64,000 bases of DNA from Mesotoga prima MesG1.Ag.4.2 (GTDB taxonomy: Bacteria > Thermotogota > Thermotogae > Petrotogales > Kosmotogaceae), in NCBI RefSeq assembly GCF_000147715.2, contig NC_017934.1:1612001-1676000 (forward strand), in the 5' to 3' direction. Positions 12,261 through 22,270 of the stretch are shown piece by piece (positions within the stretch are counted from its first letter, which is position 1; every line of letters begins with the position of its first letter). Below the pieces are notes generated by a model. That model did not search any database, was not told where the DNA came from, and saw only the letters and a program-made list of their open reading frames with translations. The translations under genes and the position numbers were made by a program.

Positions 12261-14033
12261 GTGCTGAAAATAAGGGTCTCTAGTATCGAGGAGTTCCTTC
12301 TGGCGGACAGAAAGGAATTCAAAATGGAGGCAGGCAATTTTGTTTATATATACGACTTCGAGAGACTTACCGATTCGCCGGGGATTCTCCTCCGGATTTC
12401 AGTAGTGAATAGATCTGATGCTCCGAAGAAAGTCGGAAAGATAGATCTTCTTGAAATAGAGGACGTTAGCGAACCCGTATATTACAATGGTTGGCAATCA
12501 TGGCTACCATTCAAGGCTTACTGGGAACAACCGATTGTGGATCCTTTCGTTCAGTACGCCGATTCACATGAGATAAGTCTCTTCTCAGCAACACCTATTC
12601 CCGAAATCTTGAGGGAGGGAAGAAGACCAAGCGATTACTTCATTGCCACTGATGAGTTGGTTGTTGGATTTCTATCCAGCAGATTCTCGCATCAATACTT
12701 TCTCTGGAACGACGATCAGTGCAATATACGCGGCTCGGCAGATCTCTTTGGGGCTGAACTGGCGCCAGGTGAATCAGTTCAGCTCGAGAAGATGGTGATT
12801 TTTGGCAAAGACAGTTTGTGGAGTATGTTAGAGAATTATGCAAGTCTTATCAAGAAAAGCAACAAGGTCGAGTTCAACGATTTCAGCGGTGTCGGGTGGT
12901 GTAGTTGGTATCAATACTTCTCAGACATCACCTTTGAACAACTGTCAAAGAATATTCGGCTGCTCGCGGAAATTAGAGATCGAGAGAAAATCGATTATAG
13001 ACTGGTTCAGCTTGACGACGGATACCAGGAGGATATTGGTGATTGGCTCGAAACAAACTCCAAATTTCCTGAATTGAAGGAAATCGCTTCCGAAATAAGA
13101 AAGAGGAAATTTTCGGCGGGTCTCTGGATTGCACCGTTTTCTGCGTCTGAAACTTCGAAAGTCTTCAGGGAACATCAGGATTGGTTCGTGAGAAACGAAG
13201 ACGGCTCACCGAGAATTGCCTACAGGAACTGGGGAAAGAAGATATTTTCCCTGGATACTACGAATCCCAAGGTGCTTGAACACCTGAGAGATTTGATTGT
13301 CTCGATAAGGAGATCTGGTTTTGATTATCTGAAGATCGACTTTCTTTTCGCCGGTGCCATTCCCGGAAGGAGATACAGAGAGGACTGCGGTCCGATCGAG
13401 GCTTATAGAATAGGCATGAAGGCTATAAGAGATGCCGCCGGAAAAGATTGCTTCATTCTTGGTTGCGGCGCGCCGCTTCTCCCTTCGGTAGGATTTGTGG
13501 ATGGTATGAGGATTGGATCTGATACCTCTCCACAATGGAACGGTGAAGCTATGGATATCGGTATTCCCAGTGCAAGGTTTTCACTAAGAAATGCTTATAC
13601 AAGAGCATTTATGCATAGAAGACTTTGGCTTAATGATCCCGACACGGTCATATTGAGAAAGTGCGAAATGACTGAAGAAGAGAAGAGGATCTTCGCCTTG
13701 TCCGTGGGACTGCTTGATGGAATGATGATAAACAGCGACGATATGGAACTGGTTGATTCACAGGGAATCTCACTTCTAAAAGAAGCGATAATGCTAAAAG
13801 GAGGAGAACCTCGTGTCTTCCTTGACGGAATGAATAGTGTTTTTGCCACTTGCACTAGAAAGGCCAATTACTGCAATGTGACTTCATTTGTCAATCTTAC
13901 TGACACGCCTAGACACTCCATAAAGCTCAAAGAGATGTATGAAAATTGGTCAGGAGTTAAGCCTCCGGTTAAGGAAGTCGAGCTTCCACCAAAAAGCATA
14001 TGGATAGCAAAAAGTGATTCATGTGATATCTAG
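12261..14033 (+). CDS. galA: GH36 alpha-galactosidase
   Basis: This 590-residue cytoplasmic-type enzyme, with no signal peptide, hydrolyses terminal alpha-galactosides such as melibiose and raffinose. An N-terminal beta domain is followed by a TIM barrel beginning near VGWCSWYQYFSD (residue 211). The barrel contains LDDGYQ and LKIDF, with the predicted nucleophile D360, and the predicted acid/base D421 lies in RIGSDTSP. The GTG start is set by GAGGTGA six bases upstream. It probably works with galK about 2.4 kb upstream. A sugar transporter for these substrates is not in the window. Confidence 0.93.
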   Translation: MLKIRVSSIEEFLLADRKEFKMEAGNFVYIYDFERLTDSPGILLRISVVNRSDAPKKVGKIDLLEIEDVSEPVYYNGWQSWLPFKAYWEQPIVDPFVQYADSHEISLFSATPIPEILREGRRPSDYFIATDELVVGFLSSRFSHQYFLWNDDQCNIRGSADLFGAELAPGESVQLEKMVIFGKDSLWSMLENYASLIKKSNKVEFNDFSGVGWCSWYQYFSDITFEQLSKNIRLLAEIRDREKIDYRLVQLDDGYQEDIGDWLETNSKFPELKEIASEIRKRKFSAGLWIAPFSASETSKVFREHQDWFVRNEDGSPRIAYRNWGKKIFSLDTTNPKVLEHLRDLIVSIRRSGFDYLKIDFLFAGAIPGRRYREDCGPIEAYRIGMKAIRDAAGKDCFILGCGAPLLPSVGFVDGMRIGSDTSPQWNGEAMDIGIPSARFSLRNAYTRAFMHRRLWLNDPDTVILRKCEMTEEEKRIFALSVGLLDGMMINSDDMELVDSQGISLLKEAIMLKGGEPRVFLDGMNSVFATCTRKANYCNVTSFVNLTDTPRHSIKLKEMYENWSGVKPPVKEVELPPKSIWIAKSDSCDI

Positions 14034-14086
14034 TACGAAAATTATATAAAGTAACAACGGGAAGATACCGCGAACTTCAAATGAAA

Positions 14087-16111
14087 TCAGTTAACGCTGT
14101 CTCTTGGAGTAAGAATCCACACCGTTAGGGGAGGAACTTTGATCTCCCCACCAAAAAATGAAATAGTCTCTCCAGTCAAGTATTCTGTGAATTCACCTTC
14201 CATCGAAGGGCTGAAGAATGCAGCCTCTCGTGAGGGATTGGTTATTACTATTACTTCGTCAGTGGCCTTCCATCTTCTAAAAGAGAAAACCGGTCCTTCA
14301 GCGGCAATGACCTCATACTCGCCAGTGCGGATCGATTCGTGCGATCTTCTAAGATCTAACAAAGCCTTATAGAAATCGTGAACATCATGATTCCAGCGCT
14401 CTTCATCCCAGATCATTGGCGCTCTGTTTTCAGGGTCACGACCTCCTTTCATTCCTATCTCATCTCCATAGTAGATCACTGGACTGCCAATGAACGTCAT
14501 CTGGAGAGCCACAGCGATCTTCATAAGGTCGATCTGATTGAAAGCAAGAGTAAGGATTCTTTCGGTGTCGTGACTGTCGAGAATATTCCATAGAGAATGA
14601 AGAGTCTGGGGTGGATAAGCATTCAGGTACAGATTTGTCATAGCAGCAAACTTAGCTGCGGAATTTCCGGCTCTGAACACGTATTCTACAACAGCATCCT
14701 TGAAAGGATAATTCATGACAGAATCGAAACTCTTACCTCTTAGCAGAGATCTAGCGTCACCCCAAAACTCAGCGACAAGTATCATCTCATCGTCTAAGCT
14801 TTTCAAAAGCGGTCTGAAAAAGTCGGTCCAGAATAGTGGGTCTACTTCTGTTGCGACGTCTAAACGCCAACCGCCAATTCCGTCGCAATCGTATTTCCTT
14901 ACCAGTCTCTCAACGTATGATTGCCAATCTTTGTTAAGAGCGTTTATTTTCGGCATATATGCGTAGCCGTTCCACCCAACATATGTCATTGCCCTGTCCT
15001 GAACTTTTCTTATCGGAAAGCGTTTCACAAAATACCAGTCAACGTAGGGAGATTCTTCTCCCCTTTCTCTTAGATCCTTGAAGGCGAAAAAGTCGTATCC
15101 AGTGTGATTAAACACTCCGTCGAGAATGATCTTTACGTCGCTGTCATTGGCAGCGGTTAGAAGTTCCTCGAAGAGCTGGTCGTCTCCGAAATTGTCATCG
15201 ATTTTCAGATAGTCTTCGGTGTCATATTTATGGCTTGAGGGGCTCTCGAAAATGGGATTGAGGTATATTGCATCTACCCCCAGTTCAAGTAAGTGATCGA
15301 AATGATCCAAAATCCCTTTGAGATCGCCACCAAAGAAACCGTCTCCTCCAAGATTTGCGTAATCGGGATCGGCATTCCATTCCTGAACGTTTGGCGGATC
15401 ATTTCTCGGGTCTCCATTGGCAAATCTCTCCGGGAATATCTGATAGTATGTTGCTCCCTTTGACCAATCAGGGAGGTCGAAGTAGGAAATCGGAAGGCTC
15501 TCTTTCGAAAAACAGTAGGGAATTCGGGGTTTTCTGCAGAGTCCAAGAGAGTCGAGAAAGACAAGTCCAGAATCGGTCTGTATTTCGAAGTAGTATTCAA
15601 GTTCTTCGACGCTTAATCTTTCTGTGCGGTAGAAGCTCTGATTTCCAAAGTCCCGTAGATATTCAAGCGGGTAGCGTTCCCCATCAATTACGATTTTGGC
15701 TTCAAAAGGGACATCGGTCGGAGCCGAGACTGCAAAATAGTATTCATCATGGTTTATCGGGTTTAAATAATCCCTGTCTCCAACGCTGTGTCTGACAGAA
15801 TCATGTAGGACCTCGAAATCCTCGACAATCATCACAGACATTTCTCTTTCATTCTCGTAAGATTTTTCATCGTTCCTTTCATCTGGGAAACTCGATTCCT
15901 CTGTGGTGAAATAGTAACGGTATCTACCAGGTTCAAGAGAAACCTCTGCTGTCCACCAATCGTTTTCCAGTCTCATCATTTCGAGTGTCATTGATTTTTC
16001 CATAACTACTACTGAAGGTGTGCTCTCCGATGTGGTCAAGAAAGATACTCCGCATCCTAATGTCATAACCGTTAAGAAAAGGATGATCATCATTTTCTTT
16101 ACTAACATCAT
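14087..16111 (-). CDS. GH13 alpha-glucan hydrolase, lipoprotein (neopullulanase/cyclomaltodextrinase type)
   Basis: The 674-residue protein starts with a hydrophobic signal ending TVMTLGC, a lipoprotein-like site with Cys20. A beta-sandwich region follows, then a GH13 barrel. The barrel shows YYQIFPERFANGDP, DGVFNHTG (region I), GWRLDVA (nucleophile Asp near 417), ILVAEFWGD (acid/base Glu near 443) and LDSHDTER (region IV). It should cut alpha-1,4 and perhaps alpha-1,6 bonds of maltodextrin or pullulan outside the cytoplasm. The frame is open further upstream to 16159. However, GGGAGGAG precedes the ATG at 16111, which overlaps the transporter stop as ATGA, so that start is used. Confidence 0.9.
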   Translation of the reverse strand: MMLVKKMMIILFLTVMTLGCGVSFLTTSESTPSVVVMEKSMTLEMMRLENDWWTAEVSLEPGRYRYYFTTEESSFPDERNDEKSYENEREMSVMIVEDFEVLHDSVRHSVGDRDYLNPINHDEYYFAVSAPTDVPFEAKIVIDGERYPLEYLRDFGNQSFYRTERLSVEELEYYFEIQTDSGLVFLDSLGLCRKPRIPYCFSKESLPISYFDLPDWSKGATYYQIFPERFANGDPRNDPPNVQEWNADPDYANLGGDGFFGGDLKGILDHFDHLLELGVDAIYLNPIFESPSSHKYDTEDYLKIDDNFGDDQLFEELLTAANDSDVKIILDGVFNHTGYDFFAFKDLRERGEESPYVDWYFVKRFPIRKVQDRAMTYVGWNGYAYMPKINALNKDWQSYVERLVRKYDCDGIGGWRLDVATEVDPLFWTDFFRPLLKSLDDEMILVAEFWGDARSLLRGKSFDSVMNYPFKDAVVEYVFRAGNSAAKFAAMTNLYLNAYPPQTLHSLWNILDSHDTERILTLAFNQIDLMKIAVALQMTFIGSPVIYYGDEIGMKGGRDPENRAPMIWDEERWNHDVHDFYKALLDLRRSHESIRTGEYEVIAAEGPVFSFRRWKATDEVIVITNPSREAAFFSPSMEGEFTEYLTGETISFFGGEIKVPPLTVWILTPRDSVN

Positions 16112-17037
16112 TTTGACTCCTCCCTTGTTTTTCTTCTCGCCAAGGCATTGGCACCCCAAACTCCCAGAAGAATTAGAGATATCCCAATTACCTGAAGTGG
16201 ACCGAATCTCTCGCCTCTGAAGACAACTCCGGCCAAAAGAGATACGACAGTCGACAGATAAACGAATACCGTTGATCGCGACGCTTCAAGCTTAGAAAGC
16301 ATGAAATTGATGAGGAAAAAGGCTCCGACCGATGACAAAGTGCCCAGATAAAGCGCTGCTATGGCAACCTGAGGTGTACCCAAGCCTAAAATGTAGAAAG
16401 AGAACTCTCCTTTTATCAAAGATGTTACCACAGCGATCAAAGTGAAAGAGATGAAACCCATAGTCATCATATGATATGTTATTTCCCATGCTTTAAACCT
16501 GACAGAAGCCTTTCTTGACAAAATATTGTAGAAGGCAGCTGAAACTGTGCTACCTAAAAGAATGATGGGTCCAAGGACACTGCCGCCCGTTGAAAGACCC
16601 TTCCCGGCTGTTATCAGAACTATTCCCAGTAGCGCGGTCAAGACTGAGAACACTTGAGGAGCGGCAAGTCTTTCCTTAAGAAAGACTCTGGCGAATATAA
16701 GAACGAATATCGGAATTGTCGAAAGCAGGATACCAGCTTCGGACGATGTCGACAGTGAGACTCCAACGTTCTCGAAGATGAAGTACATGACCGGTTGAAC
16801 AAGACTGAGCAAAAGCAAATCCTTGAAAATAGACTTGTATGGCCTTACTTTGATTACACCCAACGCTCTCAGGAGAGAAATCGTCACGAAAGCGACTGAA
16901 AACCGGTACGAAAGAAAGTACATCGGATTTGTATATTCAAGAGCGTTTTTCGTAAACAAGAAGGAAAGACCAAATATCACCGAAGAACCAATGCCAGCAA
17001 AATAGGCCAGAAGTCTGTCCCTTTCTTTCTCTGCCAT
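16108..17037 (-). CDS. DMT-superfamily (EamA) transporter
   Basis: This protein of about 309 residues has around ten hydrophobic helices in two similar halves (two EamA repeats), for example IGSSVIFGLSFLFTKNAL in the first and a second repeat starting near the middle. Such carriers export or import metabolites across the inner membrane, and the substrate is unknown. The ATG at 17037 follows GAGGTG at a spacing of 4. A TTG 12 bp further upstream is possible but has the ribosome site inside it. The gene shares an ATGA overlap with the GH13 lipoprotein, so the two are coupled. Confidence 0.87.
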   Translation of the reverse strand: MAEKERDRLLAYFAGIGSSVIFGLSFLFTKNALEYTNPMYFLSYRFSVAFVTISLLRALGVIKVRPYKSIFKDLLLLSLVQPVMYFIFENVGVSLSTSSEAGILLSTIPIFVLIFARVFLKERLAAPQVFSVLTALLGIVLITAGKGLSTGGSVLGPIILLGSTVSAAFYNILSRKASVRFKAWEITYHMMTMGFISFTLIAVVTSLIKGEFSFYILGLGTPQVAIAALYLGTLSSVGAFFLINFMLSKLEASRSTVFVYLSTVVSLLAGVVFRGERFGPLQVIGISLILLGVWGANALARRKTREESK

Positions 17038-17052
17038 AAAACACCTCAATCA

Positions 17053-17082
17053 ATAATATCACCGGGAAAAACAAACCGGCAA
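17053..17082 (-). promoter_or_regulatory. Promoter for the DMT-GH13 operon
   Basis: On the minus strand TTGCCG (17077-17082), an 18-bp spacer and TATTAT (17053-17058) precede the transporter start by about 15-40 bp. Confidence 0.6.
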
Positions 17083-17111
17083 CCCGAGAACGTTGTCTGC
17101 TACACATAGTC

Positions 17112-17117
17112 TATAAT
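17112..17117 (+). promoter_or_regulatory. -10 element for the metallopeptidase gene
   Basis: TATAAT at 17112-17117 would start RNA near 17124. That makes the TTG at 17126 almost leaderless and favours the TTG at 17159. No good -35 is visible. Confidence 0.4.
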
Positions 17118-17158
17118 AATAGTAGTTGTGCTTCGTTTTCAGAGGGCGGTGGCTTTTT

Positions 17159-19627
17159 TTGTTCAGAAGATATTTCTTGATAACATTTCTCTTATTGTCG
17201 GCATTTCTTTCCGGGTATTCATTTAGGGATCTCGACTGGTTGAAGCATGAGTCCGATCACTTTGTATACTTGTACCATAAGGAAGTGGCTTCCTCTATTT
17301 TTCAGGTTGAGGCGTTGGCGGAAGATGCCTTTGATACTCTAAGTGAGTTGTTTGGCAATCCGTTTAAAGAGAAGATAACTGTGATCATCGGTGGCTATGA
17401 AGATCGTTCTAATGGGCTGGCAAATCCAGTTCTTGAATCGATTTATATAATGACAGTTGGAATGGACTACCCATATAGAAACGACGGTTTTTGGCTGGAA
17501 GAGGTGATCACTCACGAACTGACTCACCTGTTTCAGATCACTTCGGTCACTGAATTTGGAAACATACTGAGAAACTATGTCTCCAAAGCCTATTTGCCCA
17601 ATGCACTTCAGCCTATGTGGCTTACTGAAGGCTTTGCTCAATTGGGAAGTGAACTAATCGGAGATCTTTACGAGTACGACTACAGGCGATTGCCTTTTCT
17701 GCTAGATCAATTAATGGAAAATGAGCCATTTTCGGAGGAGACTGTAGTAACAGGGTTCAGCGGAATAGGCGGAGAGTCTTACTACAATTACGGCTATGCT
17801 TTTCTTTCTTATCTTTCCGAGACTTACGGAATCGAAAGCTTACTGGAACTTGTGAAAGTGAAGAGGGGACTTCTTGGTCTCACGGGGATAGAGCTTGCGA
17901 TAAAGAAGGTATATGGAAAAAGCTATGAAGAGCTTAAAGGGGAGTTCATAGAATATCAAATCAAGAAATGGGAAGCTGCGGAAGTACCCTTCGTTTACGA
18001 ATTCTCACGTGGCGTTGGCGAATTCGTCAATCATTTCAGACCAAAGATTTATGACGGGAAACTTTACTATCTTTCTCTTGATAGGCAGATGAAATGTTAT
18101 TCTCTCAACATCGAAGGCGTTGAGATATTTAATTCTACAATGGAGATTGTGGATTTCGCAGTCTTTGAAAGCGAAATAGCGCTTATCCTCTTTGAAGAGG
18201 AGCAATCCGAAACCAGATTGTATTTCTTTAGGGAAGGCAAGTTAGAGAGAACAAAAACGGCTCATCTTCGTGAAATCGATTATTTGGGCAAGGATAGGCT
18301 TCTTGTTGTGAGAAACAATCTCGGCATTTCTTCGATAGAAATCCTTTCTTTGAGAACGGAAAGGGTAACCAGGATCTTCACGCCACTTGATCCTTCGACT
18401 CAAATTGACAATATAAGAGTATCTTGTGACGGCAGTTTAATTGCATTCAGAATTAACAATAAAGGCGACAAGTCACTGGCGATTTATAACTCAAGCACCG
18501 AAAAGTTTGGATTTTTTGACGTTACGAATGATTTCTCGATTGGTGGTTGGGTTTCCGAGGGATTTTTAATTTCTGTTAAGAACGAGTTCGGCAGCGATGT
18601 TTATGTTGTCACATCTGAAGGTGAGATGATCGGAAAGAGCTCCTTCTCAAGATATGTTAGGGAACCAGTAATGATTGCAGACGGCGTGATTGCCGTAGGC
18701 CAGCTTCAGGGAAGGAAGCTGCTCTTCTCCTCCAACACAAAACCAACCGATTATAGTTTGGAGAGCAAAGAAATTATTTTGAGTCCTCCTCAAGAAATAG
18801 AGGGAGTCGCTTACAACGGCTTTTCAGACTGGAGATTCGTTTCGCTACTTCCCTTTAAGGGGATTTCGGTGCTCTTTTCCGACCTAACTTTTCGCAACAA
18901 GCTTCTTGGAGGGGTGTCGTTCGACTTCGAGACGATGTTGCCTGGAATCAATGTTCAACTCTTCAGCGAAGACTATTTGCCGGTGGATTTCTCTCTGTCG
19001 CTCGAATATGCCAATCTTGAGCCGAAAGCTCTGTTAAACGTTTACAGGCGCTACAGGATCAATCCCAAGCTTTCTTTCGGTTGGAAAGCTTCGCTTGAGT
19101 ATCCTTTGAGAATTGCCGGTTCCCTCGACGCGGCCCTTGAGGATTCCTCAGCACTGTACGGAGGTCAGGCCTCGCTCAATACACTGATAAATGTTCGAGA
19201 CACTCAGACGGCGACTTCTAATCTCGTAGATGTTGGAATAAACGTAGACTTCGATTGGAATAAGCACGGATTTACTATAGATTCGACAATTTACTCCAGA
19301 GTTACTTTCGGGGAAGAGCCTTCCATAGTCCCGGTGGAACTTTGGGGCTTTAGAGACGACACTAACATTGTTGTCGGCTTTTCCCTGGACTCGGATTATG
19401 TCATTTCGAGAAGGGGTCTCAATGTGATGAATCTCGTCCATTTCTCAGAGGAAGGTATTGGGGGAAAGATCGACTTTTTGATCGGTAGTCGGTTTTCCTG
19501 GAGAATAGCTATCTACAAGTTTGAAACAGCCTTCCTGTACGCAGCCTATCCCATGCACATAAAAGCAGGAATCATGCTTGAAAACACTAGACTGCTCCCT
19601 TATCTGGATTTTGAGCTAATATATTAG
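17159..19627 (+). CDS. Exported metallopeptidase (MA-like) with propeller and barrel-like C-terminus
   Basis: The protein of about 822 residues begins with a signal-like segment (RRYFLITFLLLSAFLSG). A gluzincin domain follows, with HELTH near residue 118 and the likely third ligand in WLTEGFAQ (near 155). A central region of about 300 residues has repeated short beta strands, as in TolB-like propellers. The last 230 residues show alternating beta-strand patterns ending in FELIY, an aromatic C-terminus as in outer-membrane barrels. It may therefore be anchored in the toga outer membrane. The frame opens at TTG 17126, but TTG 17159 lies behind a purine-rich GGCGGTGG and is preferred. Its end overlaps the GH31 gene by 12 bp tail to tail. 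Confidence 0.7.
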   Translation: MFRRYFLITFLLLSAFLSGYSFRDLDWLKHESDHFVYLYHKEVASSIFQVEALAEDAFDTLSELFGNPFKEKITVIIGGYEDRSNGLANPVLESIYIMTVGMDYPYRNDGFWLEEVITHELTHLFQITSVTEFGNILRNYVSKAYLPNALQPMWLTEGFAQLGSELIGDLYEYDYRRLPFLLDQLMENEPFSEETVVTGFSGIGGESYYNYGYAFLSYLSETYGIESLLELVKVKRGLLGLTGIELAIKKVYGKSYEELKGEFIEYQIKKWEAAEVPFVYEFSRGVGEFVNHFRPKIYDGKLYYLSLDRQMKCYSLNIEGVEIFNSTMEIVDFAVFESEIALILFEEEQSETRLYFFREGKLERTKTAHLREIDYLGKDRLLVVRNNLGISSIEILSLRTERVTRIFTPLDPSTQIDNIRVSCDGSLIAFRINNKGDKSLAIYNSSTEKFGFFDVTNDFSIGGWVSEGFLISVKNEFGSDVYVVTSEGEMIGKSSFSRYVREPVMIADGVIAVGQLQGRKLLFSSNTKPTDYSLESKEIILSPPQEIEGVAYNGFSDWRFVSLLPFKGISVLFSDLTFRNKLLGGVSFDFETMLPGINVQLFSEDYLPVDFSLSLEYANLEPKALLNVYRRYRINPKLSFGWKASLEYPLRIAGSLDAALEDSSALYGGQASLNTLINVRDTQTATSNLVDVGINVDFDWNKHGFTIDSTIYSRVTFGEEPSIVPVELWGFRDDTNIVVGFSLDSDYVISRRGLNVMNLVHFSEEGIGGKIDFLIGSRFSWRIAIYKFETAFLYAAYPMHIKAGIMLENTRLLPYLDFELIY

Positions 19628-21865
19628 AAACTCATAACCATCCGGGGAATCTATAATCGATCTTTTATAAAGCTTTCTTCCATCGTGTATTTCGAACTCT
19701 ATCCTTCTTTCATCACACTTGAAGCTACCTTCTTGGGGTTTGACTTCAACCTTCAGCCCGTTTGAAGTATTATCAACTATGATTGTTTTTGATGAATACT
19801 CGCCTCTCTTATATGCCTCTGTGAGACCATCATCCTCATATAGGTAGAATTCGGCCCTATCCTTAACAAAGCCCAAGAACTTCAGAGTTTTCCAGGAGCC
19901 GCTTTTCACAAATTGCAGACCGTCCGTCATGGCAATGAGCGAGTCTTTCTTCAAAAAGTAAGGAATGATGTTGAGAGGTGCTTTTGCCCATGAATGACCG
20001 CTGTTGACCACTTTTCTGGTGTTGAGATCAAGCCACTCTTCGCCTGGAAGATAAACATGCCTTCCTTCGGAATTTCTTTGATAAACGGGAGCTACCATTA
20101 TCGAAGGACCGATCATGAACTGGTCGTCGGCATAATACGTTTCGCTATCGCCGGGCCAAATCAGAGCGAGCGGTCTAACCATAGTCATCTCCCCGTTTGC
20201 AGATTGTTTATGTACCGAATACAGGTATGGAAGAAGAGAATATCGTAGCTCAATCGCTTCCCTTACAAGTTCCTCAACTTCCTTGTCGAAGGCCCAGGGT
20301 TCCTGATTCCTTGTCCCTATGGCGCTATGATTTCTGAAGAAAGGGAGGAAAGCCCCAAACTGTGTCCAACGAACTAGCAATTCTCCGGAGCAATCGTCAC
20401 CGAACCCTCCGACATCGCATCCGGTGAAACTAACTCCTGCTAAGGAGATAGACTGAATCAGCCTAATCTCATTCAGAAGCTGCTCCCATTGACTTGCATT
20501 GTCACCAGTCCACAGGACTGCATAACGTTGTATTCCAGGATACGAAGACCTGGTTATATTGAACGGTCTCAGATCAGACTTGCTCTTCCTGATTCCTTCG
20601 TATGCGGAACGAGCCATATTGAAGCCATAGATATTTCTTACCTCTCTATGAGAATGAGTGTTCCCATCGTCATCCTTTTGAACGAAATCTACTCCGTGAT
20701 CGTAATACTTCTTCTTCGAAATAATCTTTCCAAAAAGGAATTCAGTTTCGATTCCAGAATCATGAAGCTCTTCGGCCATAAGCTTAAGTTCTAAAAGAGA
20801 TTCCGGTGTATAGAAGATAGCAGGTTCGTTCATGTCGTTCCAGAATCCTGAGACTCCATTCTTTATAAGACGATCATAGTGTTGTCCCCACCACTCTCTT
20901 GCGGCAGAGTTTAGAAAATCTGGGAGCCTCGATTCTCCAGGCCAGACAGCAGCTCTAAATGGGCTACCGTCCTTTCTCAAACAGAACAAGTCTTTCTTCT
21001 GCCCTTCTTCGTAAATATCAAACCCGTCCTGAGCTTTGACCCCCGGATCGATTATTGCAACAGTCTTGATCCCCATGCTTGACAGCTTAGCCGTCAAGGA
21101 AGAAGGATTAGGGAAGCGATTTTTGTCCCACGTGAAGACCTTGAAATCATCCATGTAATCAATATCCAAATGAATTGCATCGCACGGAATGCGGCGTCTC
21201 CTGAAATTTTCAGCAATCTCTAAAACCGCTTCTTCGTTTGCATATGACCATCTAGACTGATGGTAACCTAAGGACCAGGCAGGAAACAACAATGGATTCC
21301 CTGTGAGCTTGAAGATGCGTCTAATTGTATCAGAAGGACTCCCAACGAAAATGAAAAGATCGAAACCGTCCCCCTCAATGCTTATTTTGATTGTGTCTCT
21401 ATTTTCAAATCCAATGTCAAAACTCGAATAACCTGGATGGTCAAGAAAAAGAGCGAACTGCTCTTCGGGGGAAACAATGTGGAAAACGGGAAGAGATGAA
21501 TACAGTCTCCTCTTTGATGGCGAGTGATCAGGTTCGTCGGTATTGTACATCTCATAGATACTGCCTCTTTTGTTCAAAGGTCCCATTGTCTCTCCTAGCC
21601 CTAGGACAGCCTGGTTCTTCTGGAGCGTGATGTTCACAACATAACCGGCGTCATTCTCAGCGACATTCATCTCATTACCGGCTCTTGAAACAAATGTTCT
21701 AGCCTGTCCAAGATCTAATACGCCTAGAAGTTGACATGCACCCAGCTCGTCAAGTTCCTCTTCGGGTTCAATTATCACCGCGCCGCTCTTCAGCTTTGTC
21801 TTTCCCTCTCTCACAACACTGACCTTAACAACAGAATTCAAATAACGAAAGAAGCGTTTCTTCAA
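19616..21865 (-). CDS. GH31 alpha-glucosidase/alpha-xylosidase family enzyme
   Basis: This protein of about 749 residues has the GH31 plan: N-terminal beta domain, TIM barrel and C-terminal beta domains. Key segments are HLDIDYMDDFKVFTWD, GFWNDMNEPAIF (nucleophile Asp near residue 344), and the acid/base region RYAVLWTGDNASQW, followed by GCDVGGF and RNHSAIGTRNQEPW. No signal peptide is seen, so it should act in the cytoplasm on maltose or isomaltose-like oligosaccharides. The frame continues to 21901. However, GGGGGTGA sits just before the TTG at 21865, which gives a better start. Confidence 0.92.
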   Translation of the reverse strand: MKKRFFRYLNSVVKVSVVREGKTKLKSGAVIIEPEEELDELGACQLLGVLDLGQARTFVSRAGNEMNVAENDAGYVVNITLQKNQAVLGLGETMGPLNKRGSIYEMYNTDEPDHSPSKRRLYSSLPVFHIVSPEEQFALFLDHPGYSSFDIGFENRDTIKISIEGDGFDLFIFVGSPSDTIRRIFKLTGNPLLFPAWSLGYHQSRWSYANEEAVLEIAENFRRRRIPCDAIHLDIDYMDDFKVFTWDKNRFPNPSSLTAKLSSMGIKTVAIIDPGVKAQDGFDIYEEGQKKDLFCLRKDGSPFRAAVWPGESRLPDFLNSAAREWWGQHYDRLIKNGVSGFWNDMNEPAIFYTPESLLELKLMAEELHDSGIETEFLFGKIISKKKYYDHGVDFVQKDDDGNTHSHREVRNIYGFNMARSAYEGIRKSKSDLRPFNITRSSYPGIQRYAVLWTGDNASQWEQLLNEIRLIQSISLAGVSFTGCDVGGFGDDCSGELLVRWTQFGAFLPFFRNHSAIGTRNQEPWAFDKEVEELVREAIELRYSLLPYLYSVHKQSANGEMTMVRPLALIWPGDSETYYADDQFMIGPSIMVAPVYQRNSEGRHVYLPGEEWLDLNTRKVVNSGHSWAKAPLNIIPYFLKKDSLIAMTDGLQFVKSGSWKTLKFLGFVKDRAEFYLYEDDGLTEAYKRGEYSSKTIIVDNTSNGLKVEVKPQEGSFKCDERRIEFEIHDGRKLYKRSIIDSPDGYEFLIY

Positions 21866-21955
21866 TTCGTCACCCCCGGTTCTTAGAAATATCGTTCTCA
21901 TTGTACAGCAAGATGGTAGACTTTGTATGTATTTTGAAAAGCAGGAGGTAGATCG

Positions 21956-22270
21956 ATGACCGTAAGGGAGGCAGTCTGTAAGATAAAGAGCCTGAGAGCC
22001 GAAAGGCTTTCAGAAATCAGCGGCACATATATGTTTTTCATCGCGGGTGGGGAACCATCAAAATTCGCTGTCGAAATCTTGGATGGAAGACTTGAAGTGT
22101 ACGAGGAAGACAAACCTTCGGATTGTTCCATAAGTACTGATCTTGAAACCTTCGAAGGAATTGTCGGAGGAGCTGTCAATCCTTTTGCTGCTTTTATGAG
22201 CGGAAAACTCAAGATTTCCGGAGATCTGACTTTCGCAATGAAATTGAACAAGCTACTTGGAGGTGAATAG
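21956..22270 (+). CDS. SCP2 sterol-binding-domain protein
   Basis: The 104-residue protein consists of a single SCP2-like fold. It shows the FAVEILDGRLEVYE strand pair, CSISTDLETFEGIVGG, and the closing segment FMSGKLKISGDLTFAMKLNKLL that is typical of the family. Such domains bind lipids or other hydrophobic ligands, and the ligand in bacteria is usually unknown. AGGAGG precedes the ATG. It is the first gene of a tight cluster with the DsrE-like and LUD genes. Confidence 0.85.
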   Translation: MTVREAVCKIKSLRAERLSEISGTYMFFIAGGEPSKFAVEILDGRLEVYEEDKPSDCSISTDLETFEGIVGGAVNPFAAFMSGKLKISGDLTFAMKLNKLLGGE

